Source: Paenisporosarcina sp050269735 (GTDB lineage Bacteria; Bacillota; Bacilli; Bacillales_A; Planococcaceae). Taken from it: 64,000 nt of DNA. The notes under the pieces are model-generated. The model ran no database searches, was not told the origin of the DNA, and saw only the letters and a program-made list of their open reading frames with translations. The stretch lies in NCBI RefSeq assembly GCF_050269735.1, contig NZ_JBNNIX010000002.1, forward strand, positions 186,001 through 250,000, read 5' to 3'. The position numbers and the translations under genes were made by a program. Within the stretch, counting starts at the first letter, position 1. Each line of letters begins with the position of its first letter. Positions 1-9,692 of this stretch are shown one piece after another.

Positions 1-213
1 AAGCCATACATCGGCCTCAACACTTGTAAAACCGTGCTCTAGTGCATTATATAGTGGAAGAGTATGCTCGTAATCATTATGAGCATGTGCTCTTGCGAGA
101 GGTAAAACATTCTGTTGATCAGATTGTACGTTATCGTCTTTAGCAGAGGCAAAATCACCTGAAAAAGAGATCATATAAACAGGTAAGATAAACAAAACCA
201 GCCATTTTTTCAT
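1..213 (-). CDS. Exported phosphodiesterase-like protein (GDPD / PI-PLC-like), 5' part only
   Basis: The gene starts with ATG at 213 and runs off the left edge, so only 71 N-terminal residues are visible. A signal peptide (KK, then a hydrophobic stretch) covers about residues 1-26. Residues 43-50 read HAHNDYEH and 64-71 SVEADVWL; this His-Asn plus Glu-Ala-Asp arrangement is typical of the glycerophosphodiester phosphodiesterase / PLC-like TIM-barrel superfamily, where these residues help bind metal and substrate. A GAGAGG site precedes the ATG. It lies 110 bp downstream of the secreted protein gene at 324-1274 on the same strand and may be cotranscribed. The exact substrate cannot be judged from this fragment. 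Confidence 0.6.
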   Translation of the reverse strand, partial: MKKWLVLFILPVYMISFSGDFASAKDDNVQSDQQNVLPLARAHAHNDYEHTLPLYNALEHGFTSVEADVWL

Positions 214-323
214 AGATTCACTACCTCTCATTTTTTCATATCTTATACTAAAGTTAAAAAGACAGCCCACACTATGAGTTCCTCATATTTTTATATTTGG
301 CATCAAATTGTCCATCATGAAAA

Positions 324-1274
324 TTATTTTTTACTGACGTTTGTTTCATACACTAGCAAAGAGGATTGATCATCGTCTGGTACAGCGTACATTTTTAGTC
401 CCTGTTTTGTATTTTCAAGAAATACTGGATTTCGTGTCACAACATGTCCATGAGGAGAATAGAGAGTAATTGGCAGTTCATGAATCGTATCCATTGTTTT
501 CATATCCAGTAAGGCTAGTCCGCCCAGTTCGTATTTAGCGGTGGAAGATCCTTGCTGTGGCAATTCAGTAATACCGCTGCATATCATGTTATCTTTTCCT
601 GCATTCTCGCAATCTTGATAATCGATAAAGTGGCTAGGATTGTTTGATTTACGGAGTATTTTTCCTTTTTCATTAAACTCATAAAACGTCCTCGAACCCC
701 AGCTAACAGCTTTTAGGTTTCCTTGTTTTCCATCACGAAGTATTCCACCAATGTGGTCATTTGTACGGAACATTTCCTGGGAATTCATTTCTTTTGGATT
801 TACTTTATATATGATTGACTTGCTGTTTGGACGATACTCTGCAACAGATACCCAGATTGATTTACCATCATAAGCAATCCCTCCAGGATGGTACATATTA
901 CCTTCGCCAAGCTTTATATCCTTTAAGAGCTTTCCATCTTTGTTAAATACAAATAAGTGTCCGATGCCCTTACCAGGTGTACGATCGTAACCATTATGAG
1001 GCTGATCATATTTTACAGGTTTTTCAATGATTTCTACAGAAGACATGTAATACAACTCTCCGATTTTCGTCATTCCTTGTGGATGAAACGTGTTAAACTG
1101 CAAATCAACTTTCTCTTTTTCTTCCCATTTATTATTGCGAGTAAGTTGTTGAAATTCCCCTACCAGTTGTTTACTTTCTTTACCGAAATCAAGAGATTCA
1201 GGATATGCAAACGCTGTTGTTGTTACCGTTCCGATGGTTAAAGCCGTAACTAGTGAAAAAATCACTTTTTTCAT
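324..1274 (-). CDS. Secreted beta-propeller-like protein (DUF6454-type)
   Basis: 316 residues beginning with a clear signal peptide (MKKVIFSLV... to about AFA at 23), so probably exported. The mature part has repeated propeller-like segments, for example FHPQGM, YHPGGIAYDGKSIWV and LFVFNKDGKLL, which resemble NHL/SMP-30-like blades. I associate this pattern with the DUF6454 family, whose role is unknown. Two adjacent ATG codons are present; the second (1274) sits 7 nt from GGAGG and is preferred. It is the likely first gene of a unit with the phosphodiesterase-like gene downstream. No catalytic residues could be assigned. Confidence 0.65.
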   Translation of the reverse strand: MKKVIFSLVTALTIGTVTTTAFAYPESLDFGKESKQLVGEFQQLTRNNKWEEKEKVDLQFNTFHPQGMTKIGELYYMSSVEIIEKPVKYDQPHNGYDRTPGKGIGHLFVFNKDGKLLKDIKLGEGNMYHPGGIAYDGKSIWVSVAEYRPNSKSIIYKVNPKEMNSQEMFRTNDHIGGILRDGKQGNLKAVSWGSRTFYEFNEKGKILRKSNNPSHFIDYQDCENAGKDNMICSGITELPQQGSSTAKYELGGLALLDMKTMDTIHELPITLYSPHGHVVTRNPVFLENTKQGLKMYAVPDDDQSSLLVYETNVSKK

Positions 1275-2138
1275 CATCCATCCTCCTCATTATCAAGTGG
1301 TTAAAAAAGTATTATGTCATTAAAGCAGTAGTAAAATTGTTTCGTCAACATGATGTTTACCTTTACCTAAAGGTGCTTTTACATTAATTGAATCTCATTA
1401 TAGTTGCGGGCTCAATCCTTCAGGATTCACTTGGTTGCCCCCTTTGTTATATATGTCCTCTTTACCTTACTAAAGAAATATTAAGTGTGAGTAATTTTTG
1501 TATTAGATAATTGTAATTGTTCGATTACAAAAAGGTTACCTCTTTGAAAAAATAGCCATCCTTTCGAAAATCATCACTTCAGTTAAATTAGAAGTATGGC
1601 AAATTTGATTATACACTTGTTTTATTTGTTATAAATTGGTAACACTTTAATGAACATAGTATTAATAATCAAGCCTAGTTATGGGATTACATGTTCTGGT
1701 TTCCAATTTTTTTGTGATTGTTATTTTAGTTATAATGGCGTCAGCTGGTAAGAAAGGAATGGCTGGAATTAGTTTAATGACCGTGATAAGTATTTTGGGA
1801 CCATCCTCTCTTGTGGATGCTCATTTTCTTTACTGTGCAGTTGTGGGCTTTGTTCGTCGTTACTTTTTTCCAAAGAGACCGTTGGAGAAAGTTCGAAAAA
1901 CATTATGTTCCCACTAAAAAGGAGTCACTACATTCCCACTTAACTAAATGTCATCATATTTATTCTTTATTTTTTGTAATGACGTAGAAATTCTAGATGA
2001 AATCTAGGATTGTGGAATTAGCATATTTTTTGAGATTAGCAGGCGATTTCTAGCTACTTTCATTAAAGCAATCAAATAGAAAAGCAGGTAAAGAAAAACG
2101 CAACGTTTTTCTCTACCTGCTTTTATTTTAGGAACTAT
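1275..2138. other. Long intergenic region with no convincing gene
   Basis: About 860 bases between the secreted protein gene and the MFS gene. The right end holds the MFS terminator (2080-2124). An ATG-started frame of 78 codons at 1681-1917 on the + strand has no ribosome binding site and no recognisable product, so it is not called. A small hairpin with arms AATCC and GGATT sits near 1410-1425. Nothing else was recognised. Confidence 0.5.
2080..2124 (-). terminator. Rho-independent terminator after the MFS gene
   Basis: A 21-base arm (2080-2100) pairs with 2104-2124 with one mismatch and a 3-base loop. It lies just beyond the stop of the MFS gene. Confidence 0.85.
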
Positions 2139-3353
2139 TTAGACAGTGACTTCATCATTTACATCCAGTTTGATGCTACGTTTCTTCATTTGAATTAAGA
2201 AAACTGTTGTCAGTGACAGACTGAGAGCCCCAAATACAACAACCATCCATTGTAAACCGATTAAATCCAAAAGTGCGCCAGTCGCCAATAGTACGACTTG
2301 GAAAATCACACGTTCCAGCATGTTTCGGAACGAGAAAAATCTGCCGTGAAACGCTTTTGGCATCTGTTTTTGGAAGATGGTCATGGCTGTTGGGAAGAAA
2401 CTCCCGACAGCAAAGCCAAATACCGCAAATGCGGTTACCGACAATACTGGACTTGCTGCAAATATTAAGATCAATTCTGCTACACCGATGACGAATGCAA
2501 AGAAAAATAATATCGTACTGGTACTCCATTTATTTGCAATGTATTTTACCACAACCGTACCCAACATGAATGCAATACCTTCCGCTGCATAAATTGCCCC
2601 TTTGATGGACGAAGAGTCCTGCAACTCACTGATGTTAATGACCAGCAAGTTAAACGAGCCAATGAACAACAAAGGGATTAATGTCATGACCAATGTCATC
2701 ATGACCGCTGGATAGGATTTTAAAATCGGGAACACTTCCATGAATCCGCCTTTACCAGGTGTTGTGACTTTTACTTTTGCCTCTTTTTCCTGACCCTCAT
2801 CAATACGTAGCATATAAGTAAAAATCAATAAACCCGCATAAGCGATGATGGACATATAGTACAGCGATTCTAGAGACCAATAAACCAATACAACACCAGC
2901 AAGCGCGGTACCTATGACACGAGCCATTGTGGCGACATTCATATGCCAGCCATTCATTTGCAACAACTGATCGTCTTTAACTACTAACGGAATGGTTGCC
3001 TGCAAGGCTGGGAAATAGAATGCTGCCGACAATTGAATACTGATCATAAAGGCAACCATCCACCAGATAGAGCCTGTTCCGATCGCAATTAGCATAAAGC
3101 TTACACTGATCATGCGTCCAAATCCAGAAATCAAGAGAACTGTTTTTTTCTTCGATTGATCAATAATTTTACCTGCAAGTGGCCCAGCTAGAATTCCAGC
3201 TAGTAAACCGATTGCCATAATGACTGATTTTAGGAAATCGGAAGGAATTCGTTCTTGCATAAACTCCAGATTTCCGATGATTCCGGTCCAAAGTCCAAGA
3301 CCCGCAATCATTTCCCCTACTAAAATAATCCAAACGTTACGATTCTTCCACAT
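2139..3353 (-). CDS. MFS transporter
   Basis: A 404-residue integral membrane protein with about a dozen hydrophobic segments and the loop motif GKIIDQSKKK between segments 2 and 3, typical of major facilitator drug/macrolide efflux-like carriers. The ATG at 3353 (MWKNRNVW) is chosen because AGGGG lies just upstream; a longer frame would need a TTG inside the parC terminator hairpin. It follows parC on the same strand but is separated from it by that hairpin. Substrate is unknown; efflux of a hydrophobic compound is inference from the family. Confidence 0.85.
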   Translation of the reverse strand: MWKNRNVWIILVGEMIAGLGLWTGIIGNLEFMQERIPSDFLKSVIMAIGLLAGILAGPLAGKIIDQSKKKTVLLISGFGRMISVSFMLIAIGTGSIWWMVAFMISIQLSAAFYFPALQATIPLVVKDDQLLQMNGWHMNVATMARVIGTALAGVVLVYWSLESLYYMSIIAYAGLLIFTYMLRIDEGQEKEAKVKVTTPGKGGFMEVFPILKSYPAVMMTLVMTLIPLLFIGSFNLLVINISELQDSSSIKGAIYAAEGIAFMLGTVVVKYIANKWSTSTILFFFAFVIGVAELILIFAASPVLSVTAFAVFGFAVGSFFPTAMTIFQKQMPKAFHGRFFSFRNMLERVIFQVVLLATGALLDLIGLQWMVVVFGALSLSLTTVFLIQMKKRSIKLDVNDEVTV

Positions 3354-3370
3354 ATCTGCCCCTGTATACA

Positions 3371-3398
3371 ACAAAGGAAGCCATTACAGCTTCCTTGT
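3371..3398 (-). terminator. Terminator-like hairpin between parC and the MFS gene
   Basis: AAGGAAGC at 3374-3381 pairs with GCTTCCTT at 3389-3396 around a 7-base loop. On the minus strand a TTTGTTGT tract follows. It ends the parE-parC transcript. Confidence 0.65.
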
Positions 3399-3408
3399 TG
3401 TACCCCTT

Positions 3409-5850
3409 CTATTTCTTGCTATCTTCTTTTTTCTTTAATGCTTTCCATAATCTCACGACAGCCCCGTCTTTGTCTGTATCAACTACAAACGAGCCATTGG
3501 AGTAACGATCTGACACACGAATCGGTTTCGTTTCAACAACTTCACGAACACCTTTTGCCGTCTCGATAATCACTTGTTCATTATCTTCTACGTAGAATAC
3601 TCCGCTCACGCGGTGAGCATTCGATTTTAATTCGCGTAACACAACAATTCCTCGTTTTGCACGAGAGCCTTGTTCAAATTCTTTTAAAGCCATTTTCTTG
3701 ACGGCACCACGATGTGTCACGAGGAATAAATCTCCGCGCGCATCAGCTGGAATAATCGTTGCATTTGCTACAAGATCGCCATCTTTCAAGTTAATTCCTT
3801 TAACTCCACCAGTTTTCACACCAGTAACAGGAACTTCCTGCATATTGAATCGTACTGCATAGCCGTTATGTGTGACGATGAAGACATCTTCGGTTTCCGT
3901 CACGAGATCAATATACATAACCTGGTCGCCTTTTTTCAAATTCATCGTATTCAAAGCACGAGAATAACGCTGGACTTGATATTCAGCAAGTGTGGAACGT
4001 TTGATCTGACCCAGTTTTGAAACGGCTAATACATAGCGGTTTTCATCAAAGTTTTCGATTGGAATAGCTTTGATGATTGTTTCGTTTGAATCAAGTGACA
4101 CGATACTCGATATATGCTGACCAAGGTCTTTCCAGCGGATATCAGGCAATTCATGAATCGGCTGATAAATGTAATTACCTAAGCTTGTGAACAGCAGCAA
4201 GTGATGCTGCGTATTCATCATCGACTCAAATAACAGATAATCCGATTCTTTCATGATGAAATCTTTGCCGTTAGAAGCACTGTATGAACGCGTACTTGTG
4301 CGTTTTACATAGCCGTCTTTTGTTACGGTAACCATCACTTCTTCACTTGGAATCAAAACATCGAGCGTTAATTTAATTTCTTCGATTTGGTCTTCAATAA
4401 CGGATCTTCTTGGCTCCGAGAATTGCTTGCGAATGGCTTGCAATTCTTTTTGGATGACTTTCGTCAATTTAGATTCGTTATTTAAAATGGCCATCAATTC
4501 ACTGATTGTTTTTTGCAGTTCAGCTTCTTCATTTCTCAAATCCGTAATATCGGTGTTTGTTAAACGATAAAGTTGAAGAGAAACAATGGCTTCAGCTTGC
4601 GCTTCAGTGAATGCAAAAGCACGTATTAAATTATTTTTCGCATCGCGTTTATCCTGAGATGCACGGATGGTTTTGATGACTTCATCCAGAATGGACAGAG
4701 CTTTCATCAAACCTTCAACGATATGGATGCGATCTTTTGCTTTTTGTAAATCATATGCTGAACGTCTGGTTACTACGTCTTTTTGATGCTCGATATAAGC
4801 ATCTAATAGTAAAGGAAGTGTCATCATCGTCGGACGACGGTTATGAATCGCGATCATATTGAAATTGTAAGCAATTTGCAAATCGGTGTTTTTAAACAGG
4901 AACTGTAAAATACCTTTTGCATCAACATCTTTTTTCAATTCAATGACGATCCTTAAACCTGTGCGGTCGGATTCATCACGAACATCGGCAATACCATCCA
5001 GGCGTTTATCAAGGCGTTGTTCATCTATTTTTTTGATTAAAATCGCTTTATTGATTTCAAAAGGAATTTCGGTAATAACAATTTGTTCTTTACCGCCTTT
5101 TAATGGTTCAATTTCTGCTTTCGAGCGAACAACAATTTTCCCTTTTCCGGTTTGGTAAGCTTTTCGGATTCCATCGACACCTTGAATGATGCCTCCAGTT
5201 GGAAAATCAGGACCTTTTAGAACCGTCATTAATTCATCGACGGTAACTTCTGGGTTATCCATTCTCATTAACACGGCATCAAGCACTTCGTGCAATGCAT
5301 GAGGGGGCATGTCCGTAGCGTAACCGGCAGAAATCCCGGTTGCACCGTTTACAAGTAAATTAGGGAAACGAGCTGGCAGTACTGTAGGTTCCAACTCTGA
5401 ATCATCAAAGTTTTGTACTAAGTCAACCGTGTGCTTATTAATATCACGAAGCATTTCTCCCGCAATTGCAGACAAACGTGCTTCTGTGTAACGCATTGCA
5501 GCTGGCGGGTCACCATCGACAGAACCATTATTCCCGTGCATTTCAATCAACATGTGACGAACTTTCCAGTCCTGACTCATTCGAACCATCGCTTCATAAA
5601 CTGAACTATCACCATGTGGATGATAGTTACCGATTACATTACCGACAGTTTTTGCTGATTTACGGAACGGTTTCTCGTTAGTATTACCTTCGTGGAACAT
5701 CGCATATAAAATACGTCGTTGTACAGGCTTCAGACCGTCACGAGCATCTGGCAGTGCACGATCTTGAATAATGTACTTACTATAACGGCCAAACCGGTCG
5801 CCGATGACTTCTTCTAATGGTAAATCTTGATAACGTTCGGTTTGTGTCAT
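3409..5850 (-). CDS. parC: DNA topoisomerase IV subunit A
   Basis: 813 residues, full length. ParC binds, cuts and rejoins DNA and with ParE decatenates daughter chromosomes. The catalytic tyrosine is Tyr121 in AAMRYTEARL. The quinolone-resistance region reads HPHGDSSVYE at 77-86, with Ser and Glu at the usual positions, i.e. the sensitive-type sequence. Six C-terminal beta-pinwheel blades follow (e.g. GYVKRTS, GYAVRFN, GAVKKMA). The ATG overlaps the parE stop as ATGA, showing translational coupling. I prefer ParC over GyrA because of the parE/plsY neighbours and the length. Confidence 0.97.
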   Translation of the reverse strand: MTQTERYQDLPLEEVIGDRFGRYSKYIIQDRALPDARDGLKPVQRRILYAMFHEGNTNEKPFRKSAKTVGNVIGNYHPHGDSSVYEAMVRMSQDWKVRHMLIEMHGNNGSVDGDPPAAMRYTEARLSAIAGEMLRDINKHTVDLVQNFDDSELEPTVLPARFPNLLVNGATGISAGYATDMPPHALHEVLDAVLMRMDNPEVTVDELMTVLKGPDFPTGGIIQGVDGIRKAYQTGKGKIVVRSKAEIEPLKGGKEQIVITEIPFEINKAILIKKIDEQRLDKRLDGIADVRDESDRTGLRIVIELKKDVDAKGILQFLFKNTDLQIAYNFNMIAIHNRRPTMMTLPLLLDAYIEHQKDVVTRRSAYDLQKAKDRIHIVEGLMKALSILDEVIKTIRASQDKRDAKNNLIRAFAFTEAQAEAIVSLQLYRLTNTDITDLRNEEAELQKTISELMAILNNESKLTKVIQKELQAIRKQFSEPRRSVIEDQIEEIKLTLDVLIPSEEVMVTVTKDGYVKRTSTRSYSASNGKDFIMKESDYLLFESMMNTQHHLLLFTSLGNYIYQPIHELPDIRWKDLGQHISSIVSLDSNETIIKAIPIENFDENRYVLAVSKLGQIKRSTLAEYQVQRYSRALNTMNLKKGDQVMYIDLVTETEDVFIVTHNGYAVRFNMQEVPVTGVKTGGVKGINLKDGDLVANATIIPADARGDLFLVTHRGAVKKMALKEFEQGSRAKRGIVVLRELKSNAHRVSGVFYVEDNEQVIIETAKGVREVVETKPIRVSDRYSNGSFVVDTDKDGAVVRLWKALKKKEDSKK

Positions 5851-7820
5851 TCTGAATCCTCCTCAGCATGGATGAGTTCGTTCTCTAAAATATTGCTGTC
5901 TTCATCCAAACCAAAATTAACATTACTTTCAATCCATCGTCTTCTCGGTTCAACTTTGTCACCCATCAATGTCGTGATGCGTCTTTCTGCACGTGCATCA
6001 TCATCAATTTCTACGCGAATTAATGTTCTTGTATCGGGGTTCATGGTTGTTTCCCATAATTGGGTGGCATTCATTTCACCAAGACCTTTATAACGTTGGA
6101 TCATATAGCCTTTACCGATTTTACGGATGGCTGCATCCAGTTCTTTTTCAGTCCATGCATACTGCAGAACTTCTTTCTTCCCGACACCGCGGTAAACTTT
6201 ATAAAGCGGTGGCAAAGCAATATATACTTTTCCTGCTTCAATCAATGGCTTCATATAACGGTAGAAGAACGTCAGAAGCAATACTTGAATATGTGCTCCA
6301 TCCGTATCGGCATCTGTCATAATGACGATTTTGTCATACGCTATATCCGGAACAGAAAAATCAGCGCCGACTCCCCCACCAATTGCGTGGATGATCGTCG
6401 AGATTTCTTCGTTTTTCATGATGTCTGCAAGTTTAGCTTTTTCAGTATTAATAACTTTTCCTCGAAGAGGTAAAATCGCTTGGAAACTGCGGTCTCGTCC
6501 TTGTTTCGCAGAACCACCGGCAGAGTCACCCTCTACTAGATATAATTCATTTTTCGCTGCATTACGAGATTGTGCTGGAGTCAGCTTCCCAGATAAAATT
6601 GAAGCAGATTTCTTCGATTTTTTGCCGTTACGCGCATCTTCACGGGCACGACGAGCGGCTTCACGGGCTTGCTGTGCACGAATCGCTTTACGCACAAGTG
6701 AGGCACTTAATTCAGCATTTTCTTCAAGAACGTACAACAATTTCTCTGATACGACTGCATCAACTGCTGCACGGGCTTCACTCGTACCTAACTTACCTTT
6801 CGTCTGCCCTTCAAATTGAAGAATAGCTTCAGGAATTCGCACAGACACGATTGCTGCAATCCCTTCACGAATGTCTGCTCCGTCCAAGTTCTTATCTTTT
6901 TCTTTCAGCAAACTGGTTTTACGTGCATATTCGTTAAATACCCGTGTCAAAGCAGACTTCGCACCAGTCTCATGCGTACCGCCGTCACGTGTACGGACAT
7001 TATTAACAAATGACAAAATTGTTTCAGAGTAGCCATCATTAAACTGGAAAGCAAACTCCACTTCGATCTCATCTTGTGTACCTTCTACATAGGCAACTGG
7101 GTGTAATACATCTTTTTCTTCATTCAAATAACTGACGAATGCTTCGATTCCTGTCTCGAAAAAGAACACGTCATTGGTGCCATTACGCAAATCATTCAGT
7201 TCGATTTTGAGCCCTTTTAATAGAAAAGCAGACTCTCTTAAACGTTCACATAATGTTTCATAATTGTATTTTGTGACCGAAAAAATGGTTGGATCAGGCA
7301 AGAAATGAATGGATGTTCCCGATTCTTTCGTAGTGCCGATTTGTTCAAGAGTTGTAACGGGGTGTCCACCATTTTCAAAACGCTGGCGATATTTTTTGCC
7401 ATCGCGGTGGATTGTAACTTCCAAAAACGTAGATAACGCATTTACTACCGATGCACCTACTCCGTGAAGACCACCACTTGTTTTGTAGCCACCTTGTCCA
7501 AATTTACCGCCTGCATGCAGAATGGTAAAAATAACTTCGGGCGTTGGTTTTCCAGTTTTGTGCATTCCAGTAGGCATACCGCGTCCATAGTCGCGAATGC
7601 TGATACTTTGATCTTCATGTATATTGACAACGATATGATCACCAAATCCAGCAAGTGCTTCATCGACTGCATTGTCGACAATTTCATACACTAAATGGTG
7701 CAAGCCTCTAGCGTCCGTAGAACCAATATACATTCCTGGACGTTTTCGAACCGCTTCCAGTCCTTCGAGTACTTGAATTGCATCGTCGTTATAAGCTGAT
7801 ATTGATTGATTTTTTGCCAA
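5847..7820 (-). CDS. parE: DNA topoisomerase IV subunit B
   Basis: 657 residues from a TTG start at 7820 preceded by GGAGGAGAACGA; the open frame continues 50 codons upstream but that part has no homology-like content or ribosome site. The GHKL ATPase domain shows EIVDNAVDEALAG and GLHGVGASVVNAL; the TOPRIM domain shows LVEGDSAGGSA and MTDADTDGAH. ParE hydrolyses ATP to drive the ParC cleavage complex. It is divergent from plsY, with about 200 bp between them carrying both promoters, and overlaps parC by 4 bp. Confidence 0.97.
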   Translation of the reverse strand: MAKNQSISAYNDDAIQVLEGLEAVRKRPGMYIGSTDARGLHHLVYEIVDNAVDEALAGFGDHIVVNIHEDQSISIRDYGRGMPTGMHKTGKPTPEVIFTILHAGGKFGQGGYKTSGGLHGVGASVVNALSTFLEVTIHRDGKKYRQRFENGGHPVTTLEQIGTTKESGTSIHFLPDPTIFSVTKYNYETLCERLRESAFLLKGLKIELNDLRNGTNDVFFFETGIEAFVSYLNEEKDVLHPVAYVEGTQDEIEVEFAFQFNDGYSETILSFVNNVRTRDGGTHETGAKSALTRVFNEYARKTSLLKEKDKNLDGADIREGIAAIVSVRIPEAILQFEGQTKGKLGTSEARAAVDAVVSEKLLYVLEENAELSASLVRKAIRAQQAREAARRAREDARNGKKSKKSASILSGKLTPAQSRNAAKNELYLVEGDSAGGSAKQGRDRSFQAILPLRGKVINTEKAKLADIMKNEEISTIIHAIGGGVGADFSVPDIAYDKIVIMTDADTDGAHIQVLLLTFFYRYMKPLIEAGKVYIALPPLYKVYRGVGKKEVLQYAWTEKELDAAIRKIGKGYMIQRYKGLGEMNATQLWETTMNPDTRTLIRVEIDDDARAERRITTLMGDKVEPRRRWIESNVNFGLDEDSNILENELIHAEEDSE

Positions 7821-8027
7821 ATCGTTCTCCTCCAAAAAACAAACAGATGTTTTCATTGTATAGAATGAAAGCCACCTTTGCAATGAGTCTCGTGCTATAT
7901 TCCATGATCGACTCGTAATTTCATAGGGGAAATGAAAGTTCTCAGAAAGCGTTGTGACAGGTTGTGACACATGATAAACTAATTGTAGATATTAAGAGTT
8001 CGTACTAATTTATCAAAGGAGCACTTT

Positions 8028-8633
8028 ATGAATACTGTTATCGCTATTTTACTAGCTTATTTGCTAGGCTCTATTCCATCCGCGTTATGGATCGGAAAAC
8101 TTTTTTACAATACGGATATCCGCCAGCACGGCAGTGGAAATTTAGGTGGAACGAATACTTTTCGGACTTTAGGTCTGAAAGCCGGATTAGTTGTATCGAT
8201 TTTGGACATCTTAAAAGGAACAGCAGCTACTTGTCTACCATTTATTCCTTTCTTTGCAGATACAGGCATTCACCCGTTGTTTTTAGGCGTTTTAGCTGTG
8301 GTTGGTCATATGTATCCTATCTTTGCAAACTTCAAAGGAGGCAAAGCTGTAGCCACGTCTGGCGGTATATTGTTAGGTTATCACTGGCCGATTTTTGTTT
8401 TAATGCTACTGTCTTTCTTCATTGTCTTGAAATTATCAAAAATGGTCTCTCTGACGTCAATGGTGCTCGGAGTGATTGCTCTGCTATATACGGTCATCTA
8501 TAACATTTTCTTTGAAACAGATATTCCTTTGTTGGTCGTGATTATTTTGCTTACGTCATTCATTCTTTACCGTCACCGTGCCAATATCGCCCGGATTAAA
8601 GCGGGAACCGAGCCAAAAGTGAAGTGGATATAA
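8028..8633 (+). CDS. plsY: Glycerol-3-phosphate acyltransferase PlsY
   Basis: 201 residues, multi-spanning membrane protein. It transfers an acyl group from acyl-phosphate to glycerol-3-phosphate, the first committed step of phospholipid synthesis in Firmicutes. The three conserved motifs are visible: GSIPSALWIGK near the N-terminus, GSGNLGGTNTFRTLG, and GHMYPIFANFKGGKAVA. AAAGGAG precedes the ATG. It is divergent from parE, as in B. subtilis (yneS), and is followed 35 bp later by the yneR-like gene. Confidence 0.97.
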   Translation: MNTVIAILLAYLLGSIPSALWIGKLFYNTDIRQHGSGNLGGTNTFRTLGLKAGLVVSILDILKGTAATCLPFIPFFADTGIHPLFLGVLAVVGHMYPIFANFKGGKAVATSGGILLGYHWPIFVLMLLSFFIVLKLSKMVSLTSMVLGVIALLYTVIYNIFFETDIPLLVVIILLTSFILYRHRANIARIKAGTEPKVKWI

Positions 8634-8668
8634 TACAATAAGATTAGACCACGAAAGGTTGGTGTCCC

Positions 8669-8959
8669 ATGAACATCGTGATTTCTCAAGAAGCAATGCA
8701 ATGGTTTAAAGAAGATATGGAAGCAAAAAGCGGCGAATATATTCGATTTTACGCCCGCTACGGTGGTTCCAGTTCGCTACATGAAGGCTTTTCGCTCGGT
8801 GTAACGAAAGAACAACCGCTGGACCTTGCCATTGAGTTAGTGGAAGATGATATTCACTTTTACATTGAAGACCGAGATATTTGGTATTTTGACGGACATG
8901 ATTTACATGTGAATGTTGATCCCAAACGAAAAGAGCTTACATATTCATACGAGAAATAA
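8669..8959 (+). CDS. yneR: HesB/IscA-like protein (YneR family)
   Basis: 96 residues of the HesB/IscA fold. It begins MNIVISQEAMQWFKEDM and contains ARYGGSSSLHEGFSLG, the family's central segment, but lacks the conserved cysteines of true A-type iron-sulfur carriers. The role is therefore uncertain. Position next to plsY and parE matches B. subtilis yneR. It is closed by a strong terminator. Confidence 0.88.
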   Translation: MNIVISQEAMQWFKEDMEAKSGEYIRFYARYGGSSSLHEGFSLGVTKEQPLDLAIELVEDDIHFYIEDRDIWYFDGHDLHVNVDPKRKELTYSYEK

Positions 8960-8960
8960 A

Positions 8961-8997
8961 ACAAAGCAGACGGTTTTTAATACGTCTGCTTTGTCTT
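8961..8997 (+). terminator. Terminator after yneR-like gene
   Basis: 12-bp perfect stem (8961-8972 with 8983-8994), immediately after the stop codon and followed by a T-containing tail. Confidence 0.9.
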
Positions 8998-9089
8998 ATT
9001 CTTCATACAACCTTTCGCTAGAGCTCTCTGAAATTCGTTTCATCGCCTTCTTCTTTGTCCTTTCTCCTGATTTCCTCTTTCTCTATTTT

Positions 9090-9212
9090 TTAAATTAGGT
9101 TTTTCAACATCTGATCAACCAAATCCAATTGTTTTTTTTCCTCTTTTTTTATTTTTTCTAATGCTTTTAACCTGGGATCCTTCTTTGAAAACCATTTATA
9201 TTTTTCCCTCAC
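9090..9212 (-). CDS. Small basic protein, 40 residues
   Basis: A GTG start at 9212 is preceded by AAAGGAGAGG at good spacing, and a 41-codon frame ends with TAA at 9090. The product is rich in Lys/Arg/Glu (it contains WFSKKDPRLKALEKI and KKEEKKQ) and should form one amphipathic helix. I do not recognise the family. The ribosome site and skewed composition support it; the short length keeps confidence moderate. Confidence 0.5.
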   Translation of the reverse strand: MREKYKWFSKKDPRLKALEKIKKEEKKQLDLVDQMLKNLI

Positions 9213-9355
9213 TTTTCCTCTCCTTTGAGCATCTCTTTTTTTATAAAATTCGATTGACTTTGTTGATAAGGGGTTTCATTGTAAATACTTTGTTTCCTAA
9301 ACGGACATTTAGATGTGAAGGTTGCCCCTATACCTATTGATATGAGAAATAAACA

Positions 9356-9392
9356 AAAAATCCACTAAGAGTGTAAACTCCTAGTGGATTTT
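9356..9392 (-). terminator. Terminator after yneQ
   Basis: AAATCCACTA and TAGTGGATTTT form the outer stem, with an inner GAGT/ACTC pairing. It adjoins the yneQ stop codon and is A/T-flanked on both sides, so it may also work on the + strand. Confidence 0.75.
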
Positions 9393-9692
9393 CTAATTAG
9401 CAAACCGTTGCAAATGATTCAGCATATTTTCTTTGCGTAAAATCGCTTCCTGATGATGTCCGAATAAATCAAAATGCGGATATGCTTCCTTGTAATCGAT
9501 CCATTCGGGCTTCAGGCCATATTGCTTTCCCCACTTGATTAAACGTTCAACGTCCGCACAGCCGACTTTCGTAACGGTTTTGCAACCCGGAAATCGATCA
9601 TCCAACCAGTAGTGGGTCAGAAATGCAATTTCACCTCTGCTGACCGCTTCTTTCCAAGCAATCAACTCATGACGTTTCAAGCCGAAAGCCAT
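9393..9692 (-). CDS. yneQ: YneQ-family protein
   Basis: 99 residues starting MAFGLKRHELIAWK at 9692; the ATG shares one base with the yneP stop (TGATG), so the pair is translationally coupled. It contains FLTHYWLDDRFPGCKTVTKVGC and AYPHFDLFG, which I recognise as the B. subtilis YneQ family, function unknown. The longer frame (to 9734) overlaps yneP and has no ribosome site. Confidence 0.85.
   Translation of the reverse strand: MAFGLKRHELIAWKEAVSRGEIAFLTHYWLDDRFPGCKTVTKVGCADVERLIKWGKQYGLKPEWIDYKEAYPHFDLFGHHQEAILRKENMLNHLQRFAN

Noticed and set aside
1400..1445. GC-containing hairpin region upstream of the secreted protein gene as a riboswitch
   Set aside because: A small stem-loop is visible but no known riboswitch core sequence could be matched.
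1681..1917. 78-codon ATG-started frame in the long intergenic region
   Set aside because: No ribosome binding site, no promoter in reach that I could defend, and no recognisable family; the hydrophobic stretch may be chance in AT-rich DNA.
3354..3374. Upstream TTG start for the MFS gene
   Set aside because: It lies at the edge of the parC terminator and the ATG at 3353 has the better ribosome site.
7821..7970. N-terminal extension of parE by 50 codons
   Set aside because: The TTG at 7820 has an excellent GGAGGAG site and begins the family's normal N-terminus; the upstream codons do not resemble ParE.
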